Shown: positions 1-6,153, counted from the first letter of the stretch. The stretch is 7,440 bases of DNA from CAWHOW01 sp050013795 (GCA_050013795.1 JBEKEO010000155.1:1-7440); one strand, 5' to 3'. Made by a program: numbers and translations. Notes: generated by a model not told the origin, from the letters alone.

Positions 1-768
1 GATGATTATTTCCAGTTTAATTTCAGGTTTGGAACAGGATTAGGTTACCTGACTAAAAAATTTGACAGGATTGACAATTATAAAGATATTGCCATTGGCT
101 CGCATCTGAATGCCGCACTCAATTTGTTTTATGAATTAAAATGGATTATCTCAAAAAGGGTATTAGTTTCAGGGTCAATTGGACTTTCTCATTTTTCTAA
201 CGGATTGATAAAAACGCCTAATCTGGGAATTAATATACCTACGGTAAGCGTGGGAATGGCATATATATTTCATAATAATTCTACCATTATTTCACACGTT
301 GATACCGCGTTTCACAAGAAAAAACAGAAGTTGAATATTCAACTATTTGCTTCGGGTGGAATAAAGCAAATTTCTCTTCCCGGTGGCAGTTATTATGGCA
401 TTTATACTTTATCAGCTTGTTTTTTAAAACCCCTTAGCAAGAAAAGAGAAATTGGAATAGGGTTCGATATTTTTTGGGATCTTTCAAATGTTCAAACAAT
501 AGAATATAATGGATTTACCGTTAATCATGCCTATGATGTAATCAAACCCGGTATTTATATAGGTCACCAGTTCGATTTTTCTCATTTTTCTATTATCACC
601 CAGATAGGTTATTATTTATATGTAAAAGATAAATATGTCGAACCCATTTATACTCGTTTTGCTTTGCGATATTTATTCAGCAATAGAATTATGCTTAACC
701 TTGCTTTATTAACACATTACGCAACAGCAGATTTTATTGAGTGGGGAATTGGTTATTCATTAAAATAA
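1..768 (+). CDS. PagL-like acyloxyacyl hydrolase / lipid A 3-O-deacylase family protein (5' partial)
   Basis: The frame is open from base 1 to the TAA at 766-768, giving 255 residues; the N-terminus and any signal peptide lie upstream of the window. The ATG at 124 is internal, because codons before it (FGTGLGYLTKKFD..., then SHLNAALN) fit the same barrel. Family assignment rests on the segment around SHFSNGLIKTPNLGIN and on the C-terminal FIEWGIGY, both typical of Bacteroidota acyloxyacyl hydrolases (PagL family). PagL is an outer-membrane beta-barrel that removes the 3-O-linked acyl chain of lipid A. The catalytic His and Ser of PagL (H126, S128 in Pseudomonas) match the His codon at 190-192 and the Ser codon at 196-198. 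The position 14 residues after the His, Glu140 in PagL, is Asn here (232-234). Alternating polar/aromatic strands throughout fit a barrel. The next gene starts 2 nt downstream, so the pair is probably co-transcribed. Family membership is fairly sure; activity on lipid A is inferred. Confidence 0.82.
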   Translation, partial: DDYFQFNFRFGTGLGYLTKKFDRIDNYKDIAIGSHLNAALNLFYELKWIISKRVLVSGSIGLSHFSNGLIKTPNLGINIPTVSVGMAYIFHNNSTIISHVDTAFHKKKQKLNIQLFASGGIKQISLPGGSYYGIYTLSACFLKPLSKKREIGIGFDIFWDLSNVQTIEYNGFTVNHAYDVIKPGIYIGHQFDFSHFSIITQIGYYLYVKDKYVEPIYTRFALRYLFSNRIMLNLALLTHYATADFIEWGIGYSLK

Positions 769-770
769 TT

Positions 771-1511
771 ATGAGAAAAATAAAAGCATTATTTTATTTA
801 TTTATTGCATTTATTATCCTTTCTTGCAATAAATCCGACACATGCGATTGTTTTAAAAGCACCGGCAGCATCACTCGTGAAAACCGGACTATTCCTGGTT
901 TTAATAACATATCCGTTTCTAACAATATAAACCTTTATATCACAGAAGATACATTTTATTCCATTGTTGTTGAAGCAGGGAGCCACCTTTTGGGATCAAT
1001 TAAGACAGATGTCACAGATAGCTGCTTACGCCTCACAAATGATAACAAATGCAATTGGGTAAGAAGTTTCAGGCATAAGGTGAATATTTATTTAACATGC
1101 AAAAAAATAAAAGAAATAGATGAAAATATGTGTTCGGGAAATATAAATACTATTGATACCCTATATGCTGATAATTTTGTACTGAACGATCATTCCGGCT
1201 CCGGAACTATTAATCTCAAACTTGTTTCAGGGACTTCCTCGTTTAACATGTATAGCGGCCCCATTGATTTAATCATTACAGGAAGGTCAGGTGTTAGTAA
1301 TTTATACTCCAATGGATACGGCAAGGCTGATTTAAGTAATTTTCCTTCAGCCAATTTTTCCATAACCAATAATTCTACCAATGATTGTTATATAAACGTT
1401 TATGATGATTTAAATGCACAAATAGGAAATATCGGGAGTATATACTATACGGGTTCGCCCTCCATATTAACAACCAATATTACCGGTTCAGGGCAATTAA
1501 TAAAATACTGA
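771..1511 (+). CDS. GIN-domain (DUF2807) lipoprotein
   Basis: This encodes 246 residues. I chose the ATG at 771 because it begins directly with a lipoprotein signal peptide (MRKIK, a hydrophobic stretch, then the lipobox ILSC with lipidated Cys19). A GTG at 741 in the same frame would overlap the upstream gene and add a non-signal leader. After Cys19 comes a short linker containing CDC, then a beta-rich domain. Its opening (RTIPGFNNISVSNNINLYI) and ending (SILTTNITGSGQLIK) match the DUF2807/'head GIN' putative adhesin family common in Bacteroidota. Asn, Ser and Gly recur in short steps, as expected of a beta-helix or beta-sandwich repeat fold. There are seven further cysteines (25, 27, 85, 94, 110, 121, 206), rather many for this family. 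Position after the PagL-like gene with a 2-nt gap suggests an envelope-related operon. No biochemical role is established for the family; 'adhesin' is only its label. It converges on proS with no intergenic base. Confidence 0.85.
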   Translation: MRKIKALFYLFIAFIILSCNKSDTCDCFKSTGSITRENRTIPGFNNISVSNNINLYITEDTFYSIVVEAGSHLLGSIKTDVTDSCLRLTNDNKCNWVRSFRHKVNIYLTCKKIKEIDENMCSGNINTIDTLYADNFVLNDHSGSGTINLKLVSGTSSFNMYSGPIDLIITGRSGVSNLYSNGYGKADLSNFPSANFSITNNSTNDCYINVYDDLNAQIGNIGSIYYTGSPSILTTNITGSGQLIKY

Positions 1512-2987
1512 TCAATAAGCCCTTGCAAAAATCACTCTTTGTGTCGATGGTTTACCGGAATAAACGCATTTGCCGGCTTCTTTTGGATTATTAAGCGGAA
1601 GACATCTTATAGTGGCTTTAGTTTCATTTTTAATAGCTTCCTCGGTTTCGGCAGTGCCATCCCAATGAGCCATTAAAAAACCGCCTTTGTTTTCAACTCT
1701 TTCCTTAAACTCATCCCATGAGTTCACTATATGGGTATTCATTTCCCTGAAAGAAAGTGCCTTATCATAAAGGTTCTCCTGTATCTGCGCCAGGAGATTT
1801 TCAATTTTATGTTCTATATCTGTTTGCTGGTAAACAGCTTTTTCCAGCGTATCCCTCCTGGCAAGTTCAATTGTCCCTTCTTCAATATCACGTGGTCCAA
1901 TAGCCAGCCTGATAGGCACTCCCTTAAATTCATATTCGGCAAACTTCCATCCCGGTTTATGGGTATCCCTGTCATCGTACTTTACTGAAATACCCTTGTT
2001 TTCTATAGCTTTTTTAATCGGTGCAACTTTTGCCGATATTTCATTTAACTGTTCCGGATTTTTATAAATGGGTACAATTACAACCTGTGTGGGAGCTAAT
2101 TTGGGAGGCAACACCAATCCTTTATCATCTGAATGAACCATAACCAAAGCACCCATCAATCTGGTAGAAACCCCCCAGGAAGTTGCCCATACATAATCAA
2201 GAGTGCTTTCTTTTGTAGCGAATTTCACATCAAAAGCTTTAGCAAAATTCTGTCCGAGGAAATGAGAAGTTCCTGCCTGCAATGCTTTTCCGTCCTGCAT
2301 AAGCGCTTCAATACAATAGGTTTCCAAAGCGCCGGCAAAACGTTCACGCTCTGATTTTATACCCTTGATTACAGGAATAGCCATCCATTTTTCAGCAAAT
2401 TCGGTATAAACATCCAGCATTTTCTCCGCTTCTGTGATGGCTTCTTCTTTAGTGGCATGAGCGGTATGGCCTTCCTGCCATAGAAATTCGGCAGTGCGTA
2501 AAAAAAGGCGTGTCCTCATTTCCCATCTTACAATATTAGCCCATTGGTTTATTAATATCGGGAGGTCACGGTACGATTTAATCCAGTTTCTATATGAGTC
2601 CCAAATAATTGTTTCAGAAGTAGGACGCACAATAAGTTCTTCTTCAAGCTTAGCATCTTCATCAACAATAATGCCTTTGCCATCAGGTGAATTCTTTAAT
2701 CTGTAATGAGTTACGATAGCGCATTCCTTGGCAAACCCTGCCACATGAGATGCTTCTTTGGTAAAAAAAGATTTTGGTATGAAAATTGGGAAGTACGCGT
2801 TGCTATGACCTGTATCTTTAAACATCTTATCCAGCGAAGCTTGCATTTTTTCCCAAATAGCATACCCATACGGCTTGATCACCATGCATCCGCGAACAGC
2901 AGAGTTCTCTGCAAGGTCAGCTTTTATTACTATGTCGTTATACCATTGGGAATAATTTTCTTCTCTTGTTGAAAAATCTTTAGCCAT
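1512..2987 (-). CDS. proS: Prolyl-tRNA synthetase, type 3 (archaeal/eukaryote-like)
   Basis: This 491-residue class II aminoacyl-tRNA synthetase charges tRNA-Pro with proline using ATP in the cytoplasm. The catalytic core runs from about residue 1 to 290: a TSE proline-binding loop (RPTSET, 121-126), motif 2 (RTRLFLRTAEFLWQEGHTAH, 158-177) and motif 3 (GVSTRLMGALVMVHSDDKGL, 272-291). The anticodon-binding domain follows (from about QVVIVPIYKN, 301-310), then the C-terminal domain unique to type 3 enzymes, ending in ...VIFARAY with the conserved terminal Tyr. There is no bacterial-type editing (INS) insertion between motifs 2 and 3, and the length fits type 3 rather than the E. coli-like type of about 570 residues. 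The cysteines that bind zinc in some archaeal and Thermus relatives are only partly kept (Cys462, Cys474; the earlier pair falls in HWDGTAETE). That matches what I recall of Bacteroidota ProS. The ATG at 2985-2987 begins MAKDFSTREENYSQWYND, the usual N-terminus. A likely promoter lies just upstream. Confidence 0.97.
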   Translation of the reverse strand: MAKDFSTREENYSQWYNDIVIKADLAENSAVRGCMVIKPYGYAIWEKMQASLDKMFKDTGHSNAYFPIFIPKSFFTKEASHVAGFAKECAIVTHYRLKNSPDGKGIIVDEDAKLEEELIVRPTSETIIWDSYRNWIKSYRDLPILINQWANIVRWEMRTRLFLRTAEFLWQEGHTAHATKEEAITEAEKMLDVYTEFAEKWMAIPVIKGIKSERERFAGALETYCIEALMQDGKALQAGTSHFLGQNFAKAFDVKFATKESTLDYVWATSWGVSTRLMGALVMVHSDDKGLVLPPKLAPTQVVIVPIYKNPEQLNEISAKVAPIKKAIENKGISVKYDDRDTHKPGWKFAEYEFKGVPIRLAIGPRDIEEGTIELARRDTLEKAVYQQTDIEHKIENLLAQIQENLYDKALSFREMNTHIVNSWDEFKERVENKGGFLMAHWDGTAETEEAIKNETKATIRCLPLNNPKEAGKCVYSGKPSTQRVIFARAY

Positions 2988-3008
2988 AAAATAAGGTTTG
3001 GTATGATA

Positions 3009-3043
3009 TTTGCATTAAAACAGATGTTTTCTGTTTATGCAAA
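3009..3043. repeat. Interrupted inverted repeat between the divergent genes
   Basis: The left arm is TTTGCAT (3009-3015), two unpaired bases TA (3016-3017) and AAACAG (3018-3023). The spacer is ATGTTTT (3024-3030). The right arm is CTGTTT (3031-3036) directly followed by ATGCAAA (3037-3043). All 13 bases of each arm pair, apart from the 2-nt bulge on the left. The right end overlaps the proposed proS -7 box by 4 bp. It could be an operator, or an RNA hairpin in the leader of the lipoprotein gene at 3109. There is no T-tract, so a terminator is unlikely. The dyad itself is seen directly; its role is inferred. Confidence 0.6.
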
Positions 3044-3072
3044 ATTAGAAATTATATCAAATGACAACGAAA
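3040..3072 (-). promoter_or_regulatory. Probable proS promoter (Bacteroidota -33/-7 type)
   Basis: Read on the minus strand, TAATTTTG at 3047-3040 is an exact match to the Bacteroidota -7 consensus TAnnTTTG. Twenty-one bases upstream of it is TTTC (3072-3069), a one-mismatch match to the -33 element TTTG at normal spacing (19-21). It points at proS, with an inferred transcription start near 3030-3035 and a leader of roughly 45 nt. Short AT-rich matches occur by chance in such DNA, so this is tentative. No equally good promoter was found for the plus-strand gene at 3109. Confidence 0.42.
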
Positions 3073-3095
3073 CAATATAACCTTAAAAAATCTAT

Positions 3096-3100
3096 AGGAG
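3096..3100 (+). promoter_or_regulatory. Shine-Dalgarno sequence that sets the start at 3109
   Basis: AGGAG lies 8 nt before the ATG at 3109-3111. That ATG opens a lipoprotein signal peptide, whereas the in-frame ATG at 3061 would add 16 polar residues (MTTKQYNLKKSIGDKI) before it. The ribosome binding site therefore supports 3109 as the true start and makes 3061-3108 an untranslated leader. The other genes starting in this window show no comparable site, which is usual in Bacteroidota. Confidence 0.65.
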
Positions 3101-3108
3101 ATAAAATC

Positions 3109-4590
3109 ATGAAAACTATTATTAAATTGCTTGCCTTATCAGTAATATTCCTTACGGCATGCAGGTCAACCTACCAGACCCGTTCATCGAACGATGATGT
3201 GTATTACTCCAGCAAGGATGAGGCTGTAAATTCATCAACCACATTGCCATCCGAAACCACGCAAAGTCAGGAAAGTTCCGCAACAACTTCCCCCGGCAGC
3301 TACACTACAAGAGATAATTCTGCCTCAAACAGAAACAGGAACTACGAACAGAATTCCTCTCTTCAACAGGTTAATGCCGATGATTCGAACAAAGATACTC
3401 AACCCGGTGAATCCTCAAAGTATTCTACACAGCAAACTTATACGGATGAGAATGGGAATACCTATGTAACTAATAATTATTTTGATGATTATTATGATTA
3501 TGAATATGCAGCCCGTTTAAGAAGGTTTAATGACCCATATTACGGGTTTGATTATTATAATGACTACTATACAAATTATTACTGGTATAACTATGACCCA
3601 TGGTGCTGGGGTTTGAGTATTTATACAGGTTGTCCATGGTGGTATCCTGGATATTATTATTGGGATCCATACTGGTACGGTTATTGGGGTTATTGGGGAT
3701 GGGGACATCCACATTGGGGTTGGTATGGTGGTCATCATAATGGTTACCATAATTATTGGGCTGGTGAACATTATTACAATAGCTTTGACCATAATTCATC
3801 TTATTATGGACCAAGAGCAGTTATTTCAAACAAAATTGAACATAAAGGTTTAACATTTGGACAGAAATACGAAATGGCTTCTTTTAATAAAAATGAAGTA
3901 CATAATACTCCACCCAATACACCTATTCACGCAAATAACGGGGGGAAGAACAATGTAGGTGAGAATATAGCTTTAGTTAAAAATGGTTCAGATGTGAAAC
4001 CTAACTCATCTATCAACTCCGGAAACGATATAAAGCCAAAGAGCATTAGCGGCTCAATTAAAACTTCATCTGGTAGCACAAGTTTTATTACTCCTAAGAG
4101 TAAATCAACAGTAAATAATACTGTGACTCCTAAGAATGGTACATCTGCATATACTACTAATTCCGGACATTATAATACTCCAAACAGTTCATATACACCA
4201 AAAAACACTCAACAATATGTTGCCCCTAAGCAAACTTATTCAAAACCGAAAGCCTATGTGTCGCCAAATTATTCTGAAGCAAAATCTAATCAGTATAATT
4301 CAAAACCGAAAACATATAGCAATTCCAGCAATAATAAGAGTGCATATACCCCTAGTTCGAATAACAACTATTCGCATCCTAAAACATATAGCACTCCCAG
4401 CTACAGTTCGCCTAAAATGAATGGCAGCAATTATTCTGCTCCAAAATCGAACTCTGGGTCAGGTAGTCATTCAGGTGGCTATTCAGGAGGTGGAAGTCAT
4501 TCATCTGGAAGCTATTCGGGTGGCAGTTCGGGAAGTCATTCTTCCGGAGGTTCCTCTGGAGGTCACTCAGGAGGAGGCCACTCAAAATAA
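3109..4590 (+). CDS. Unrecognised lipoprotein: Tyr/Trp-rich core, Asn/Ser/Pro/Lys repeats, Gly/Ser/His tail
   Basis: This encodes 493 residues, and I do not recognise a named family. The start at 3109 gives MKTIIKLLALSVIFLTAC, a clear lipoprotein signal with lipobox LTAC and lipidated Cys18. Four zones follow. Residues 19-123 are Ser/Thr/Asn/Gln-rich and look disordered. Residues 124-232 (bases 3478-3804) are extremely rich in Tyr, Trp and Gly, with 13 Trp between residues 159 and 217 plus several His and two Cys (166, 175). Residues 233-345 are a more mixed linker. Residues 346-448 hold degenerate Tyr-x(n)-Pro-Lys repeats (KPKAY, KPKTY, HPKTY, SSPK, SAPK). Residues 449-493 are almost only Gly, Ser, His and Tyr. 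Such composition suggests a surface-exposed, possibly adhesive, metal-binding or matrix protein, but that is inference. A FadL-like barrel gene follows after a short gap with no terminator between, so both may share a transcript. The reading frame is certain: signal peptide, no internal stops, and shadow frames that make no sense. Confidence 0.85.
   Translation: MKTIIKLLALSVIFLTACRSTYQTRSSNDDVYYSSKDEAVNSSTTLPSETTQSQESSATTSPGSYTTRDNSASNRNRNYEQNSSLQQVNADDSNKDTQPGESSKYSTQQTYTDENGNTYVTNNYFDDYYDYEYAARLRRFNDPYYGFDYYNDYYTNYYWYNYDPWCWGLSIYTGCPWWYPGYYYWDPYWYGYWGYWGWGHPHWGWYGGHHNGYHNYWAGEHYYNSFDHNSSYYGPRAVISNKIEHKGLTFGQKYEMASFNKNEVHNTPPNTPIHANNGGKNNVGENIALVKNGSDVKPNSSINSGNDIKPKSISGSIKTSSGSTSFITPKSKSTVNNTVTPKNGTSAYTTNSGHYNTPNSSYTPKNTQQYVAPKQTYSKPKAYVSPNYSEAKSNQYNSKPKTYSNSSNNKSAYTPSSNNNYSHPKTYSTPSYSSPKMNGSNYSAPKSNSGSGSHSGGYSGGGSHSSGSYSGGSSGSHSSGGSSGGHSGGGHSK
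4238..4401 (+). repeat. Degenerate tandem coding repeats (KPK-Y units)
   Basis: The 14-mer ATTCAAAACCGAAA occurs exactly at 4238-4251 and again at 4298-4311, 60 bp apart (20 codons). A 24-nt unit beginning CCGAAAACATATAGCA at 4306-4329 recurs at 4378-4401 with three mismatches, 72 bp apart (24 codons). Both keep the reading frame and encode PKTYS-like units of the lipoprotein. Identity at the DNA level, beyond what the amino acids need, points to fairly recent duplication within the gene. Confidence 0.7.
4453..4587 (+). repeat. Gly/Ser/His low-complexity coding tail
   Basis: The last 45 codons of the lipoprotein gene encode repeated SHSGG, SYSGG and SGGHSGGG blocks with nothing but Gly, Ser, His, Tyr and a final Lys. 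At DNA level, GGAAGTCATTC occurs twice (first in the block near 4492-4502, then near 4530-4540), with close variants such as GGTAGTCATTC and GGAAGCTATTC. GC content is visibly higher than in flanking DNA because of glycine codons. Such tracts change length easily by replication slippage. Confidence 0.6.
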
Positions 4591-4628
4591 AAGCAAAGGT
4601 TATTGATATTAATTTGATGATTCAGATT

Positions 4629-6077
4629 ATGAAAAAGATTCAAATATTAATTTCACTGGCGATCATAGGTTGTACTATGAAAGTGAATGCTCAGAATGAT
4701 GTAGATGCTATAAGATATTCTATGGAATATTTTGGAGGAACAGCAAGATATTCCGGCATGGGTGGCGCTTTTGGAGCAGTGGGCGCTGATTTTTCAACAT
4801 TATCTACCAATCCTGCCGGTCTTGGTGTTTACAGGAAAAACGAATTTACTTTCACTCCTTCTTTTTATATCGGGGAAACTTCTTCATCCTATAATGGAAA
4901 CACTACTGATGATCAGAAATTCAATTTTAATTTAGGTAATTTTGGAATGGTTTTGGCTTTTAAAACACATAGCAGGAGCCATTGGAAATCAGTGAATTTT
5001 GGAATTGGTATCAACAGGGAAAATAATTTCAATAACAGTTTAACCATTAAAGGCACAACTAATGGATCAATGATGGATATGTTTGCTGCAAATGCTCAAG
5101 GAAATACACCTGATAATCTTGAACCTTTCAGCACTCAATTAGCTTTCAGTTCATCACTTATAGATACTTCCGGCGGGACTAATTATATTCCTGTGGTTCC
5201 GGATAAAGGGACAACCCAAGTTAAAACTGTTAATACAAGCGGCTCGATGCAGGAAATGGTTTTATCATTGGGTGCTAATTATAATAACAGACTATACATT
5301 GGAGGCACTTTAGGAATTCCCTTTGTAAATTATTACGAACATTCAGTTTATAAAGAAACGGACAATGATCCCGACACTCTTTCTAATTATTTTCAGAGTT
5401 TTGCTTTTGATCAGAAATTAACTACAACAGGCTCAGGGTTTAATTTTAAATTGGGATTAATATTTGTTCCGATCAATATAGATTTGATTAAAGTGAAAAT
5501 TGGTGCTGCATTTCATTCTCCTACTTATTATAATTTGAATGATAGCTGGAATTCAACTATGACTTCGAATTTCGATAACGGGAATTTCATTACTTCTTAT
5601 TCACCCGATGGTTCATTTGATTACCAGATAATAACACCTAAGAAAGAAATTGGGAGTATTGCTATTCAGATTGGTCATTTGGGAACTATAAGCGCTGATT
5701 ATGAATATGTGGATTATTCAGAAGCACGCATATATTCAAACTCGTACGATTTTTCTGATGTGAACAATACTATAACTCAAAAATATACTGCTACACAAAA
5801 CATAAAAGTTGGTGCAGAAGTTGTATTAGGTATGTTTAGCATCAGAGGAGGTTATGACATATATGGTAGTCCCTATAAAGTTAATACGGAAAACGGAAAA
5901 AGAACTGCTATTACAGCAGGGTTTGGAATTATAGGTAAAAGGCATTTTATTGATTTCGGATATGTTTATTCTTTTTCGAAAGATGATTATTATTTATTTA
6001 ATGCTGATTATATTAATGCAGCAAAAAATAAATATATTTCGAATAATCTTTTAATTACTTTGGGATTAAAATTTTAA
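4629..6077 (+). CDS. FadL/TodX-family outer membrane transport protein (often labelled 'hemin receptor' in Bacteroidota)
   Basis: This encodes 482 residues from the ATG at 4629. An ATG at 4617 and a TTG at 4614 are in frame, but 4629 gives the cleanest signal peptide: MKK, a hydrophobic run, then VNA before QND, with cleavage after Ala21. The mature N-terminus (DAIRYSMEYFGGTARYSGMGGAFGA) and the NPAG motif at 61-64 are hallmarks of OMPP1/FadL/TodX proteins, in which this segment forms the hatch region of a 14-strand barrel for hydrophobic substrates. The rest alternates polar and aromatic residues, as barrel strands do. The chain ends in LLITLGLKF, with the terminal Phe expected for BAM-dependent insertion. 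Substrate cannot be told from sequence; the common label 'hemin receptor' is not supported by anything seen here. IIGC at residues 12-15 resembles a lipobox, but a signal peptidase I site better suits a barrel. The gene lies 38 bp after the lipoprotein gene and ends before a strong terminator. Confidence 0.88.
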   Translation: MKKIQILISLAIIGCTMKVNAQNDVDAIRYSMEYFGGTARYSGMGGAFGAVGADFSTLSTNPAGLGVYRKNEFTFTPSFYIGETSSSYNGNTTDDQKFNFNLGNFGMVLAFKTHSRSHWKSVNFGIGINRENNFNNSLTIKGTTNGSMMDMFAANAQGNTPDNLEPFSTQLAFSSSLIDTSGGTNYIPVVPDKGTTQVKTVNTSGSMQEMVLSLGANYNNRLYIGGTLGIPFVNYYEHSVYKETDNDPDTLSNYFQSFAFDQKLTTTGSGFNFKLGLIFVPINIDLIKVKIGAAFHSPTYYNLNDSWNSTMTSNFDNGNFITSYSPDGSFDYQIITPKKEIGSIAIQIGHLGTISADYEYVDYSEARIYSNSYDFSDVNNTITQKYTATQNIKVGAEVVLGMFSIRGGYDIYGSPYKVNTENGKRTAITAGFGIIGKRHFIDFGYVYSFSKDDYYLFNADYINAAKNKYISNNLLITLGLKF

Positions 6078-6097
6078 TAATTTTTAGATATATAAAT

Positions 6098-6135
6098 AAA
6101 AAAGAGAAGGATATTATTTATCCTTCTCTTTTTTT
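6098..6135. terminator. Bidirectional intrinsic terminator
   Basis: This is a perfect 16-bp stem. The left arm is AAAAAAGAGAAGGATA (6098-6113), the loop TTATT (6114-6118) and the right arm TATCCTTCTCTTTTTT (6119-6134), with one more T at 6135. The GAGAAGGATA core gives the hairpin; the A-run on the left and T-run on the right provide a U-tract in both directions. It sits between the convergent FadL-like gene (stop at 6077) and the zinc-ribbon gene (stop at 6154), so it can end both transcripts. Confidence 0.9.
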
Positions 6136-6153
6136 ATACATTAAAATATTATT

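Noticed and set aside
741..770. GTG start at 741 for the GIN lipoprotein
   Set aside because: It would overlap the upstream gene by 28 bases and put MGNWLFIKII before the signal peptide. The ATG at 771 begins a textbook lipoprotein signal.
1490..1523. AGGGC...GCCCT as a terminator between the GIN lipoprotein and proS
   Set aside because: The stem is only 5 bp with a loop of about 24 nt and no T-tract, so chance pairing is more likely.
1731..2972. Several plus-strand frames opposite proS
   Set aside because: All are antisense shadows of a highly conserved synthetase and show no recognisable domain.
3061..3108. ATG at 3061 as the start of the biased-composition lipoprotein
   Set aside because: The 16 added residues are polar and would precede the signal peptide, while the ATG at 3109 has a Shine-Dalgarno site. 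The proposed proS -33 element also falls in this stretch.
3517..3814. Two overlapping minus-strand frames opposite the Tyr/Trp-rich region
   Set aside because: They are the complement of biased codons (runs of Ile/Met/Thr/Pro or Asn/Tyr/His) with no signal, motif or ribosome binding site.
4238..4590. CRISPR-like or mobile repeat array
   Set aside because: The repeats are in frame, degenerate, without unique spacers of constant length, and clearly protein-coding low complexity.
4136..4606. Plus-strand frames inside the 3' half of the lipoprotein gene
   Set aside because: They are shadow frames of the Asn/Ser/Pro and Gly/Ser/His repeats with no independent support.
4605..4616. TTAATTTG as a -7 promoter box for the FadL-like gene
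   Set aside because: It has one mismatch to TAnnTTTG, no -33 element at the right distance, and lies almost on the start codon.
4638..4673. Lipobox IIGC, making the FadL-like protein a lipoprotein
   Set aside because: The family is a transmembrane barrel with a C-terminal Phe, and a signal peptidase I site (VNA before Q) follows shortly after.
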